Shown here: positions 17,554-26,650 of the stretch, in pieces
How positions within the stretch are numbered: the stretch's first letter is position 1
How the letters are laid out: the number at the start of each line of letters is the position of its first letter
Source of the DNA: Sphingomonas sp. OK281
GTDB lineage: Bacteria > Pseudomonadota > Alphaproteobacteria > Sphingomonadales > Sphingomonadaceae
Reading direction: 5' to 3'
Assembly: GCF_900115295.1 (NCBI RefSeq)
Contig: NZ_FOVZ01000003.1
Coordinates: 434,001 to 498,000, forward strand
DNA: 64,000 bases
The notes under the pieces: generated by a model
Databases searched by the model: none
What the model was told of the DNA's origin: nothing
The model's input: the letters and a program-made list of their open reading frames with translations, nothing else
Position numbers and translations under genes: made by a program

Positions 17554-18738
17554 ATGACGACGCGCCGCGCCGCGCCGATATGGACGACCGGCGCGACCCG
17601 GTTCGCAGGCATGCCGAGAACGCATGCCCGGATCGGGCTCGCACTGTTGCTGATCTTCCTGGCGGCCTGCCTCAGCGCGGTCACGTCGCCGGGCCCTCGC
17701 CCGAGCGGTGCATCCGGGTCCGTCACCGCTCCGGCGGCATCGGATCCGCCGCCCCCCGGCCAGACCGACCTGCTATTATACCAGACGGTCGTCGCCGGCA
17801 TCAGGGGCGGCTCGCCCTATTACGCGGTCGTCGCCGGCATCAGGGGCGGCTCGCCCTATTACGCGGTCGTCGCCGAAACGCACCGCATGGGGCATTATCC
17901 GCTCAAGCCATTCTTCACGGTCCGCCTGCCGACCCTGGCGGTCGTCGAGGCAGCATTGCCGCCGATGGTGCTGAACCTGCTCCTGTTGCTCTTGTGCGTC
18001 GGGACGATACTGGCGTGGGTCGCGCGGGTCCGTCCGGAAATGACCGGCCTCGTGCCACTCGCCGTGGCGGGCCTGCTCGTCCTTGCCGGCCTTTATGTGA
18101 ACCTCGACCCCGGCTTCGTGGTGTTCCATGAGATCTGGGCAGGCCCGCTGATCGCGTTGTCGCTCGCGGTACGCCGTCCCGGCCGCTGGCTGCCCGCGGT
18201 CGCGTTCGGACTGTCGGCGATGCTGATCCGCGAGACCGCGTTGCTGTACGTCGCGATCATGGCGGTGTTCGCGTGGCTCGATGGCGAGCGCCGCGAGACG
18301 TTCGGCTGGCTCGGCGCGATCGCGATCTTCGCCGTGGTCCTTGCCGCCCACGCGCACGCGGTCTCGCTGGTCAGCGGCCCGCTCGACCGCGTGTCGCAAG
18401 GCTGGAGCGGGCTCGAAGGGTTCGGGTTCTACGTCCGGCTCGCAACCATCTCGTCGGGGCTCGACATCCTGCCGCAATGGCTCGCCTCGCTGGTCCTTGG
18501 CATGGCGCTGTTCGGCTGGCTCGCGTGGCGCGATGCGGTCGCGACGCGTGCGCTGGTCGTGTTCGCCGCCTATGCCGCGTTGATCTCGCTGTTTGCCAGG
18601 AGCGACAATTTCTACTGGGCGCTGATGACCACGCCGGTGCTGCTCGTCGGGCTGGTGTTCGCGGTCGACGGCCTGCGCGACATGATTGCCGCCGCGCGCG
18701 ATACCCGGCGCATTACGGTGACACGCGTTATCCGCTAG
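17554..18738 (+). CDS. Polytopic membrane protein with internal 13-residue duplication
   Basis: A 394-aa integral membrane protein with ~9 hydrophobic segments. The IRETAL motif, YP..PF..VRLPTLA and FVVFHEIWAG patterns recall a family of GT-C-like proteins linked to cell-surface glycopolymers, but no function is proven. Residues ~79-104 are an exact tandem duplication (VVAGIRGGSPYYA twice) from a 39-bp DNA repeat at 17788-17865. Family members normally have one copy there, so activity may be altered. Start ATG 17554, 4 nt after ubiB. It sits between ubiB and coaBC and is probably in their transcript. Confidence 0.7.
   Translation: MTTRRAAPIWTTGATRFAGMPRTHARIGLALLLIFLAACLSAVTSPGPRPSGASGSVTAPAASDPPPPGQTDLLLYQTVVAGIRGGSPYYAVVAGIRGGSPYYAVVAETHRMGHYPLKPFFTVRLPTLAVVEAALPPMVLNLLLLLLCVGTILAWVARVRPEMTGLVPLAVAGLLVLAGLYVNLDPGFVVFHEIWAGPLIALSLAVRRPGRWLPAVAFGLSAMLIRETALLYVAIMAVFAWLDGERRETFGWLGAIAIFAVVLAAHAHAVSLVSGPLDRVSQGWSGLEGFGFYVRLATISSGLDILPQWLASLVLGMALFGWLAWRDAVATRALVVFAAYAALISLFARSDNFYWALMTTPVLLVGLVFAVDGLRDMIAAARDTRRITVTRVIR
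17788..17875 (+). repeat. Perfect 39-bp tandem duplication (2 copies plus 10 bp)
   Basis: Copies at 17788-17826 and 17827-17865 are identical, and the next 10 bases (17866-17875) start a third. Length is 13 codons, so the reading frame of the surrounding membrane protein is kept. Identity at third codon positions points to a recent event. Confidence 0.97.
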
Positions 18739-18748
18739 AGTTGCGAGC

Positions 18749-19936
18749 ATGAAACGCATCCTCCTGATCGTCGGTGGCGGGATCGCCGCCTACAAGGCCG
18801 CCGAACTGATCCGCCTGTTCAAGACGCGCGGATACGCGGTGCGCTGCGTGATGACCGAGGCGGCGCATCACTTCGTCACGCCCATGACGCTCGCCGCCCT
18901 CAGCGAGGACAAGGTCTACACCACGCTCTGGGACCTCAAGGACGAGGCCGAGATGGGCCATATCCAGCTCAGCCGCGAGGCGGACCTGATCGTCGTCGCG
19001 CCCGCCACCGCGGACCTGATGGCGCGGATGACGGCAGGCCTCGCGAATGACCTCGCGACGACGCTGCTGCTCGCGACGGACAAGCCCGTTCTGGTGGCCC
19101 CGGCGATGAACGTCCGGATGTGGACCCACGCCGCGACCCTGCGCAACGTGGCGCAATTACGCGCCGACGGCGTGACGGTGATGACGCCCGACGAGGGTAT
19201 CATGGCGTGCGGCGAATACGGCCCCGGCCGCTTGCCCGAGCCGCCCGCGATCGTCGCCGCGATCGAGGCGATGCTCGCCCCGACCCCGCCGAAGCGCCTG
19301 GCGGGGCGCCATGTCCTCGTCACCGCCGGACCGACGCACGAGCCGATCGACCCGGTGCGCTACATCGCCAACCGTTCTTCGGGCAAACAAGGCTTCGCGA
19401 TCGCCGCAGCACTGGCGCGGCTCGGTGCGCGCGTGACGCTGGTCGCGGGCCCCGTAAGCTTGCCGACGCCGCCCGCGGTCGACCGGATCGACGTCGAGAC
19501 CGCACGCGAGATGGCGGACGCGGTCGACCGCGCGCTGCCCGCCGATGCCGCCGTCATGGTCGCCGCCGTCGCCGATTGGCACGTCGAATCCGTTCCGCAG
19601 AAAATCAAGAAGGGCGACGCCACGCCGACGCTGACGCTCGCGGAAAATCCCGATATCCTCGCGACCTTGGCGCGCAGCCCGCGCCGCCCCCGCCTCCTGA
19701 TCGGGTTCGCCGCCGAAACCGAGCACGTGATCAAACATGCCGTCGCAAAGCGCGTGCGCAAGACCGCGGACTGGATCGTCGCCAACGACGTATCGGGCGA
19801 CGTGATGGGCGGCGCGGACAACAGCGTCCACCTCGTCACCGAAGCCGGCGTCGAGAGCTGGGAGCGTCTTCCCAAGGATGCGGTCGCCGCACGACTGGCG
19901 GACCGCATCGCCGATGCGCTAGAAGCCGCGTCATGA
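18749..19936 (+). CDS. coaBC: Bifunctional phosphopantothenoylcysteine decarboxylase / phosphopantothenate-cysteine ligase
   Basis: A 395-aa enzyme performing two steps of coenzyme A synthesis. The N-terminal CoaC flavodoxin-like half has [15 protein letters not shown], the active-site His in [19 protein letters not shown] and the substrate-binding Cys in [13 protein letters not shown]. The C-terminal CoaB half begins about residue 187 ([16 protein letters not shown]), with the ligase KIKKGD motif and the [10 protein letters not shown] dimer region. Overlaps dut by 4 nt. Confidence 0.96.
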   Translation: MKRILLIVGGGIAAYKAAELIRLFKTRGYAVRCVMTEAAHHFVTPMTLAALSEDKVYTTLWDLKDEAEMGHIQLSREADLIVVAPATADLMARMTAGLANDLATTLLLATDKPVLVAPAMNVRMWTHAATLRNVAQLRADGVTVMTPDEGIMACGEYGPGRLPEPPAIVAAIEAMLAPTPPKRLAGRHVLVTAGPTHEPIDPVRYIANRSSGKQGFAIAAALARLGARVTLVAGPVSLPTPPAVDRIDVETAREMADAVDRALPADAAVMVAAVADWHVESVPQKIKKGDATPTLTLAENPDILATLARSPRRPRLLIGFAAETEHVIKHAVAKRVRKTADWIVANDVSGDVMGGADNSVHLVTEAGVESWERLPKDAVAARLADRIADALEAAS

Positions 19937-20370
19937 TCCGTATAGAACTGAAGCGCCTGCCGCACGGCAAAGGCCTGCCGTTGCCCGGCTACGCGACCGA
20001 GGGGGCCGCCGGAATGGACGTCGTCTCCGCAGAGGCACTGACGCTCGCCCCCGGCGAACGCGCCGCGGTCGCGACCGGCTTTGCGATCGCCATTCCCGCC
20101 GGCCACGAGGTCCAGGTCCGTCCGCGCTCCGGCCTCGCGCTGAAGCACGGCGTCACCTGCCTGAACACGCCCGGCACGATCGACAGCGACTATCGCGGCG
20201 AAGTGAAGGTGATTCTCGCCAATCTCGGCTCGGCGCCGTTCGCGATCGCGCGCGGCGACCGGATCGCGCAGCTCGTGCCCGCCATTGTCCTCCGCGCGAC
20301 GCTCGACGAAGTCGTGACGCTCGACGACACCTCGCGCGGTGCAGGCGGGTTCGGATCGACCGGGCGATGA
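19933..20370 (+). CDS. dut: dUTP diphosphatase
   Basis: A 145-aa trimeric dUTPase that hydrolyses dUTP to dUMP, lowering uracil in DNA and feeding dTMP synthesis. All five motifs are present: the Asp in [15 protein letters not shown], the catalytic [19 protein letters not shown] and the C-terminal P-loop-like [11 protein letters not shown]. Overlaps coaBC upstream and the next gene downstream, each by an ATGA. Confidence 0.97.
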   Translation: MIRIELKRLPHGKGLPLPGYATEGAAGMDVVSAEALTLAPGERAAVATGFAIAIPAGHEVQVRPRSGLALKHGVTCLNTPGTIDSDYRGEVKVILANLGSAPFAIARGDRIAQLVPAIVLRATLDEVVTLDDTSRGAGGFGSTGR

Positions 20371-20828
20371 TCGGCCCCTTCCTCGCGCTTCTCCAGGTCG
20401 TCGCCCTTCCCGGTTCGGCCGTACCGCCCCCCCCTGCACCGACGTATCCAACCATGCCATCCGGCGGGGCGGCCTCGACGAGCGTGCCGCTCCCGCCGCA
20501 GGATTGGAGCACCCTGCCGGTTCTGCGGATCCGTCAACGTTCGACGACGCTCGCCAACACGTCGGCCTATGTCCATGCCGAGGTCGTGGCGGGACGGTGC
20601 ACGAAGGCCAGCCGGACGGCGCAGGGGTGGACGCTGAGCGTCGACCTTGCCGTGTTGATGACCTCCGAAGGCCGCGTGCGACGGATCACGCCGCGCGCGA
20701 TCGATTGCCCGACGGTCGAGCAATATGCGGCCGGCGTCATCCTTGGCGCGCGCGATGCGATCGACGTGATCGATACGGATACCGACACTTGGTATCGCAC
20801 CAGCCTGACGTTCGCCTGGGGCGCATGA
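20367..20828 (+). CDS. Uncharacterised exported protein
   Basis: A 153-aa protein of unknown function. The N terminus ([18 protein letters not shown]) looks like a signal peptide, followed by a Pro-rich stretch to ~residue 50 and then a compact domain with one Cys pair (GRCTKA and AIDCPT) that could form a disulfide in the periplasm. ATGA overlaps with dut and with the moeB-like gene tie it into the operon. I do not recognise a family. Confidence 0.7.
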   Translation: MIGPFLALLQVVALPGSAVPPPPAPTYPTMPSGGAASTSVPLPPQDWSTLPVLRIRQRSTTLANTSAYVHAEVVAGRCTKASRTAQGWTLSVDLAVLMTSEGRVRRITPRAIDCPTVEQYAAGVILGARDAIDVIDTDTDTWYRTSLTFAWGA

Positions 20829-21592
20829 TCCTCTCCGACGACGAACTCACCCGGTATGCGCGGCATATCGTCCTCAAGGAATTCGGCGGCAGCGGGCAGG
20901 CGCGACTGAAGGCGGCGACCGTGGTGATCGTCGGGGCCGGCGGCATCGGCTCGCCTGCGATCCAGTATCTCGGCGCAGCGGGCGTCGGGCGACTGATCCT
21001 GGTCGACGACGACAGCGTCGAGCCGTCCAACCTGCAACGACAGACGATCTTCACGACCGCGGACACCGGCGTTGCCAAGGTGGACGCGGCAGCGGGGGCG
21101 GTACGCCGGATCAACCCGCATGTCGCCGTCGAGACTCATTGCCTGCGGATCGATCGGGCAAACGTCGCGAGCCTGTTGGCCGGGGCCGACGTCGTCCTCG
21201 ACGGCTGCGATAATTTCGCGACTCGCTTCTGCGTCGCCGATGCCGCGTACGCGCTTGGCATTCCACTGGTTTCAGCGGCGGTCGGCCAGTTCGAAGGGCA
21301 GCTGGCAACCTATCGCGGCTGGGAAGCGGACAAGCCCTGTTATCGCTGTTTCGTCGGCGAGGATCCCGAGCGTGCCGAGACCAGCTGTGCCGAGGATGGT
21401 GTACTTGGCCCCGTCACCGGCGTCGTCGGCAGCCTCGCCGCGCTTGAGGTGCTTCGCGCGATTGCCCCCTTCGGCGACGATCCGGCCGGCAAATTGCTGT
21501 TGATCGATCTACTAGCGCTCCGCTTCCGTTCGATCCGCCTGCCGAAAGATCCTGGTTGCAGTGCGTGCGGAAAAAGAGAGCCTACGCTGTAA
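20825..21592 (+). CDS. moeB: HesA/MoeB/ThiF family adenylyltransferase
   Basis: A 255-aa E1-like enzyme that adenylates the C terminus of a ubiquitin-fold sulfur carrier (MoaD or ThiS). The nucleotide-binding VIVGAGGIGSPAIQYLGAAGV, the Arg finger in EPSNLQRQ and the Asp in DGCDNFATR are intact. The structural zinc site uses CYRC and CSAC near the C terminus. No C-terminal rhodanese domain is present. Which carrier it serves cannot be told here since no moa or thi gene is near. Confidence 0.88.
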   Translation: MILSDDELTRYARHIVLKEFGGSGQARLKAATVVIVGAGGIGSPAIQYLGAAGVGRLILVDDDSVEPSNLQRQTIFTTADTGVAKVDAAAGAVRRINPHVAVETHCLRIDRANVASLLAGADVVLDGCDNFATRFCVADAAYALGIPLVSAAVGQFEGQLATYRGWEADKPCYRCFVGEDPERAETSCAEDGVLGPVTGVVGSLAALEVLRAIAPFGDDPAGKLLLIDLLALRFRSIRLPKDPGCSACGKREPTL

Positions 21593-21637
21593 GTTAGCCT
21601 ACGAAGTGCGCTAAGCTGCGGCATCGCTTCGGCAAAT

Positions 21638-21672
21638 AACTACTATGGCAGTGTTCATAGTGCATAGTAGTT
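21638..21672. promoter_or_regulatory. 10-bp perfect inverted repeat ahead of the polysaccharide-initiating transferase
   Basis: AACTACTATG at 21638-21647 is mirrored by CATAGTAGTT at 21663-21672, with a 15-nt spacer. It lies ~70 nt before the proposed start at 21741 in an AT-richer stretch than its surroundings. It could be an operator or an RNA hairpin in the leader; no T tract follows. Confidence 0.55.
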
Positions 21673-21740
21673 CTTTTGCATCGCGGTATTTCGCGGTAAT
21701 GCTGCGTGCAAGGGGGACTGCACGCGTGTCCAATAGGTCT

Positions 21741-23162
21741 ATGAACGTAGAGGACAAGCTAATCGATCGGTCGGCAAGATCCGTCGGTGAGAAGAGGATC
21801 GTCCGGACTTGGCGGCCGAGCGCGTCGGCGTTGAGGATCCGTATGATCCTTGGAATCCTGACGGTCGACATCGGATGTATCGTCGCCAGTTATCTGGCAG
21901 CGGTCTGGTTGCACGGGATGATCGCCGCCACCCCGGCATGGGCCGACGTCAACTGGATCCTGATCCTGGTCGTTCTGCTGCCGGTATTCGTGCTGACGAC
22001 GCTCAACAACCAGAGCTACGCCGCCGCCAATCTTCAGGACCCGTTTCGATCGGTATCGCGAGGACTGCAAGCGTACGCCTTGGCGATCTCGGCCGTAATC
22101 TTCATCGCCTTCTGTCTCAAGACGAGCGACTCGTTCCCCCGCCTAGTCGTATCGATAGGATCGGGATTTGCTCTGGCGTCACTTGCGCTGGGGCGCTTCC
22201 TGTTCGTCCGGCACATGCACGCGATCATAGGCGGAAATCCGTTCAGTATCGTGCTGTTGCACGACCCCGGGCAGCGGATTCCACAAGGCAATTTTTCGGT
22301 CGTCATATCCTCGGATGCGTATTTCGACCCCGACCGGCATGATCCGGTCATGTATGATCGCCTGGCGCAATCGCTCTCGGGTGCCGATCGCGTGATCGTG
22401 GCGTGCGCGCCGCAACGCCGGCTCAGCTGGGCGCAGGCGCTGAAGGGCGCGAACATCCAGAGCGAGATCTTCATGCCTGAGCTGGATGCGCTCGCGCCGC
22501 TGGGGATCAGCGCACATGCGCAGATCCCGACGGTCATCATCGCAAACGGCCCGCTTGGCCTGTTCGATCGCTTCGTCAAACGCGGATTCGACGTCGCCCT
22601 GGCCATGGGCGCGCTGCTATTTCTAATGCCGATGCTGATCCTGATCGCGATCGCGGTGAAGATCGATTCCCCCGGCCCTGTGTTCTTTAGCCAGATACGG
22701 ATCGGCCGGAGCAACCAGATGTTCCGCCTCATGAAGTTCAGGAGCATGCGTATCGACGGGTGCGATGGCGACGGCGCACGATCGACGGCGCGCGACGACG
22801 ATCGCATCACGCGCGTCGGCAAGATCATCCGCAGCACCAGCATCGACGAACTGCCGCAGCTATTGAACGTGCTGAAAGGCGACATGAGCATTGTCGGGCC
22901 ACGTCCGCACGCACTGGGATCGCGTGCCGCGGACAAACTGTTCTGGGAGGTCGATCAACGATACTGGCACCGCCATGCTGCCAAGCCGGGGTTGACCGGT
23001 CTGGCTCAGGTTCGCGGGTATCGCGGCGCGACCCTCTACGAGGACGATCTGCGCAATCGCCTGCAGGCCGATCTCGAATATCTCGAGCACTGGTCGATCT
23101 GGCGCGACATCAAGATCATCGTGCTCACGTTTCGCGTCTTGCTGCACCGGAACGCGTTCTAG
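21741..23162 (+). CDS. Undecaprenyl-phosphate sugar phosphotransferase (polysaccharide-initiating)
   Basis: About 473 aa. The N-terminal half has four to five transmembrane segments and a central CoA-binding-like domain. The C-terminal half is the catalytic bacterial sugar transferase domain: KRGFDVALAMGALLFLMP, KIDSPGPVFFSQIRIG, KFRSMR, RVGKIIRSTSIDELPQLLNV, SIVGPRPH and GLTGLAQVRGY in pieces. It starts polysaccharide chains by moving a sugar-1-phosphate to undecaprenyl phosphate, like WcaJ or SpsB/GelB of sphingans. Start 21741 is chosen as the last Met before the charged leader; upstream in-frame codons exist. Neighbours galU, wecB and wecC fit a surface polysaccharide locus. Confidence 0.9.
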   Translation: MNVEDKLIDRSARSVGEKRIVRTWRPSASALRIRMILGILTVDIGCIVASYLAAVWLHGMIAATPAWADVNWILILVVLLPVFVLTTLNNQSYAAANLQDPFRSVSRGLQAYALAISAVIFIAFCLKTSDSFPRLVVSIGSGFALASLALGRFLFVRHMHAIIGGNPFSIVLLHDPGQRIPQGNFSVVISSDAYFDPDRHDPVMYDRLAQSLSGADRVIVACAPQRRLSWAQALKGANIQSEIFMPELDALAPLGISAHAQIPTVIIANGPLGLFDRFVKRGFDVALAMGALLFLMPMLILIAIAVKIDSPGPVFFSQIRIGRSNQMFRLMKFRSMRIDGCDGDGARSTARDDDRITRVGKIIRSTSIDELPQLLNVLKGDMSIVGPRPHALGSRAADKLFWEVDQRYWHRHAAKPGLTGLAQVRGYRGATLYEDDLRNRLQADLEYLEHWSIWRDIKIIVLTFRVLLHRNAF

Positions 23163-23200
23163 CGGTCCGGTGCAGCGATCGCGCTGCGCAATCCGACGCC

Positions 23201-24073
23201 TCAGTCGGCCAGCAGCCTTGTCGCAAACTCGCGAATACCCGGCCCGATGTCGTCGCGGGCCAGCGCGATCGCCAGGTTCGCCTGAATGTAACCCGCCTTG
23301 TCGCCGCAATCATAGCGCTGACCGTCGAACGTGAACCCGTGAAACGGCTGGGTGCCGATCATCTGCGCCATCGCGTCGGTCAGCTGGATTTCGCCACCCG
23401 CGCCTTTTTCCTGCGTCTCCAAGATTTTCATGATCTCGGGCTGAAGGATGTAGCGGCCGGGGATCATCAGGTTCGACGGCGCAGTGCCGCTCTTGGGCTT
23501 CTCGACCAGCGCCGTGACCTCGGTCAGCCGACCATCGATCGCGCCCGGCGAGATGATGCCGTATTTGTCCGTTTCCGAATCCGGCACTTCGAGTGCACCG
23601 ATCACGTTGCCGCCGACCTGGTTATAGGCCTCGACCATCTGCTTCAGGAAGCCGGGCTTGCCGACCATCAGTTCATCGGGAAGCAAGACCGCGAACGGCT
23701 CGTCGCCGACGATCTCGCGGGCGCACCACACGGCATGGCCGAGACCGAGCGGCTCCTGCTGCCGGACGTAGACGGGCGAGCCCGGCTTCATCCGGATATG
23801 GCTGATCGCATCGAGCGACTTGCCGCGCGCGCGCATCGTGTCTTCGAGTTCGTACGAAATGTCGAAATGATCCTCGAGCGCACCCTTGTTGCGCCCTGTG
23901 ACGAAGATCATCTGCTCGATGCCCGCTTCGAGCGCTTCTTCAACGACATATTGTATCAGCGGCTTGTCGACGACGGTGAGCATTTCCTTCGGCATGGCCT
24001 TGGTTGCCGGAAGGAAGCGCGTGCCCAGTCCAGCGACCGGAAACACGGCCTTGCGCAGCGGCTTTATCGTCAT
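23201..24073 (-). CDS. galU: UTP--glucose-1-phosphate uridylyltransferase
   Basis: A 290-aa nucleotidyltransferase making UDP-glucose. The signature VAGLGTRFLPATKAMPKEML is at the N terminus, with VVDKPLIQYVVEEA, VLLPDELM, LVEKP and YDCGDKAGYIQAN following. Full length. Convergent with the initiating transferase and divergent from wecB. UDP-glucose would feed both polysaccharide loci. Confidence 0.96.
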   Translation of the reverse strand: MTIKPLRKAVFPVAGLGTRFLPATKAMPKEMLTVVDKPLIQYVVEEALEAGIEQMIFVTGRNKGALEDHFDISYELEDTMRARGKSLDAISHIRMKPGSPVYVRQQEPLGLGHAVWCAREIVGDEPFAVLLPDELMVGKPGFLKQMVEAYNQVGGNVIGALEVPDSETDKYGIISPGAIDGRLTEVTALVEKPKSGTAPSNLMIPGRYILQPEIMKILETQEKGAGGEIQLTDAMAQMIGTQPFHGFTFDGQRYDCGDKAGYIQANLAIALARDDIGPGIREFATRLLAD

Positions 24074-24198
24074 TCGAAACTCCCTGTATTCTCGCTGTGT
24101 CGTCTACCGGCCGACGCTCACCCATGCAAATGCCACAGGCGGTCAATTCGGTGCAGTCCATTAGCGCGTCATTAAAGGCGTTGGGTTAGGACGTTGTC

Positions 24199-25347
24199 AT
24201 GTCAAAGATTCTCGTCATCTTCGGTACACGTCCAGAAGCGATCAAATTGTTTCCGGTTATTCGCGCCTTGGCCGCGACCCCCGGTCTGGTCGTCCGCACC
24301 TGCGTTACGGCACAACATCGCGGTTTGCTCGATCAGGTGCTCGCGATCGCCGATCTCGTGCCGGACATCGATCTCGACCTGATGGAGCCGGGCCAGACTC
24401 TCGATCGCCTGACTGCGCGACTGCTCACGGGTCTCGGCGAAGTCATGGACGCGGAGAAGCCCGATCTCGTGATGGTTCAGGGCGATACCGCGACCGCGAT
24501 GACCGGCGCGCTCGCCGCCTATTACCGCAAGGTGCCGGTCGCGCATGTCGAGGCGGGACTGCGGTCGGGCGACATCTACCAGCCCTGGCCCGAGGAGGTG
24601 AACCGCCGCATCGTCGCGCCGATCGCCGCGCTGCATTTCGCACCGACCGACACCGCCGCGAACGCTCTGCGCCGCGAGACGATCGCCGAGGCCACGATCC
24701 ATGTCACCGGCAACACGGTAATCGACGCGCTGCACTGGACCGCGGACCGCGTTGCGGCGGACCCGACACTCGCAGCGGGTCTCGACGCCATCGCGGCGCG
24801 TTTCGCCGGCCAGCGCATCGTCCTGGTCACCACGCACCGGCGTGAGAATTTCGGCGACGGGATGGCGGCCATTGCTCGCGCGATCGGCCGGATCGCGGAA
24901 CGCGACGACGTCGCGGTGCTGTTCCCCGTCCACCCCAACCCCAACGTCGTCTCGGTGATGGACGCGATCCTGGGCGACCGCGCGAACGTCGCCAGGATCG
25001 AACCGCTCGACTACCCGCATTTCGTCCGCGCGCTGGGCATGGCGGAGATCGTCCTGACCGATTCGGGCGGCGTGCAGGAGGAGGCACCGGCGCTCGGCAA
25101 GCCGGTGCTGGTGATGCGCGAGACAACCGAGCGGCCCGAGGGCGTGGCGGCCGGCACCGCCAAGCTGATCGGCACCGACGAGGACCGAATCGTATCGGAA
25201 ATCTTTACGTTGCTGGATGACTCCGCGGTATATGCCGCGATGGCCCGCGCCCATAATCCGTTCGGGGACGGCCATGCCGCGGGTAGGATCGCAAAGACCA
25301 TCGCAGAAACACTCGCAAAGGGCGCCGGGCATGCTGTCGGATACTAA
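24199..25347 (+). CDS. wecB: UDP-N-acetylglucosamine 2-epimerase (non-hydrolysing)
   Basis: A 382-aa GT-B-fold enzyme interconverting UDP-GlcNAc and UDP-ManNAc. Motifs: FGTRPEAIKLFPVI, VQGDTATA, HVEAGLRSGD, WPEEVNRR, TTHRRENFG, HPNPNV, LTDSGGVQEEAPALGKPVLVMR in parts, and RPEGV. The 3' end overlaps wecC by 17 nt, so the two steps to UDP-ManNAcA are coupled. Confidence 0.95.
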   Translation: MSKILVIFGTRPEAIKLFPVIRALAATPGLVVRTCVTAQHRGLLDQVLAIADLVPDIDLDLMEPGQTLDRLTARLLTGLGEVMDAEKPDLVMVQGDTATAMTGALAAYYRKVPVAHVEAGLRSGDIYQPWPEEVNRRIVAPIAALHFAPTDTAANALRRETIAEATIHVTGNTVIDALHWTADRVAADPTLAAGLDAIAARFAGQRIVLVTTHRRENFGDGMAAIARAIGRIAERDDVAVLFPVHPNPNVVSVMDAILGDRANVARIEPLDYPHFVRALGMAEIVLTDSGGVQEEAPALGKPVLVMRETTERPEGVAAGTAKLIGTDEDRIVSEIFTLLDDSAVYAAMARAHNPFGDGHAAGRIAKTIAETLAKGAGHAVGY

Positions 25348-26650
25348 CCTCAACGTCGTCGTGCTCGGGCTCGGCTATATCGGGCTCCCCACCGCAGCGA
25401 TCATCGCGCGGACCGGCGCGCAGGTGCTCGGCGTCGACGTGACCGAATCGGTCGTTGAGACCGTCAATTCTGGCCGCGTGCATATCGAGGAAGTCGATCT
25501 CGACGGTCTCGTCTCCGGCGTCGTCGCACGCGGCACGCTGCGCGCTTCGACCGCGATCGAGCCTGCGGACGTCTTCGTGATCGCGGTGCCGACCCCGTTC
25601 GATTCCGATCACGCCCCCAATATCCGCTATGTCCTCGATGCCGCGACCACGATCGCGTCGGTGCTCAAGACCGGTGATACGATCATTCTCGAATCGACGT
25701 CCCCGGTCGGCACCACCGAGAAGGTCCGCGATCTGCTGGCGAGCTTGCGCCCCGACCTGCGCGTACCGGGCAAGACCGGCGACCAGGCCGACATCGCGAT
25801 CGCCTATTGCCCAGAGCGCGTGCTGCCCGGCCGCATTCTGGTCGAGCTGATCGACAACGACCGGGTCATCGGCGGGATCACCCCGCGGTGCGCGCGCAAG
25901 GCCTTGACCTTCTACCGCCGCTTCGTGCGCGGTGCCTGCGTGACCACGACCGCACGCGCGGCGGAAATGACCAAGCTCACCGAGAACGCGTTCCGCGACG
26001 TCAACATCGCGTTCGCCAACGAATTGTCGCTGATCGCCGACACGATGGGCGTCGACGTGTGGGAGGTGATCCGCCTCGCCAACCGTCATCCGCGCGTCAA
26101 CATCCTCCAGCCCGGCCCCGGCGTCGGCGGACATTGCATCGCGGTCGATCCGTGGTTCCTGGTCCATGCGGCGCCCGACCAGACCCCGCTGATCCGCACC
26201 GCGCGGGAGGTCAACGACGGCAAGACCGACCACGTCATCGCGCAGGTCGCCGCCCTCGTCGAAGCGTCGCCGGGTGCAACGGTCGCGTGCCTGGGCCTGG
26301 CCTTCAAGGCGAACATCGACGATTTCCGCGAGAGCCCGGCGCTCAAGGTCGCCCAAGCCGTGGCGGACCAGTTCGGCGACCGGGTGCGGATCGTCGAGCC
26401 CTATGCGCAGACACTGCCGGCCGTGCTGGCGGATACCGGCGCGACGCTGATCGACGTCGATACCGCGATCGAGACGTGTTCGATCATGATCGTGCTGGTC
26501 GACCACGATGTCTTCAAGTCGATCCCGCTCGAGGAGCGCGCCGACAAGGCGGTGCTCGACACGCGCGGCATCTGGCCGGATCAGCCGCGTGCCTCGCTCC
26601 CCGCGGTTAGCGCAACGGCACGTCACGAGTCGCTAAGACTGGCGGGATGA
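25331..26650 (+). CDS. wecC: UDP-N-acetyl-D-mannosamine dehydrogenase
   Basis: A 439-aa UDP-sugar dehydrogenase. The Rossmann motif is VVVLGLGYIGLPTAAIIA, followed by VPTPF, ESTSPVGTTE, CPERVLPG, and the catalytic Cys in GVGGHCIAVDPWF. Preceded by wecB, so the product is most likely UDP-ManNAcA rather than UDP-glucuronate. The start ATG 25331 is inside wecB. The 3' end overlaps the convergent M48 protease gene by 44 nt, which is long for a bacterial tail-to-tail overlap. Confidence 0.92.
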   Translation: MLSDTNLNVVVLGLGYIGLPTAAIIARTGAQVLGVDVTESVVETVNSGRVHIEEVDLDGLVSGVVARGTLRASTAIEPADVFVIAVPTPFDSDHAPNIRYVLDAATTIASVLKTGDTIILESTSPVGTTEKVRDLLASLRPDLRVPGKTGDQADIAIAYCPERVLPGRILVELIDNDRVIGGITPRCARKALTFYRRFVRGACVTTTARAAEMTKLTENAFRDVNIAFANELSLIADTMGVDVWEVIRLANRHPRVNILQPGPGVGGHCIAVDPWFLVHAAPDQTPLIRTAREVNDGKTDHVIAQVAALVEASPGATVACLGLAFKANIDDFRESPALKVAQAVADQFGDRVRIVEPYAQTLPAVLADTGATLIDVDTAIETCSIMIVLVDHDVFKSIPLEERADKAVLDTRGIWPDQPRASLPAVSATARHESLRLAG

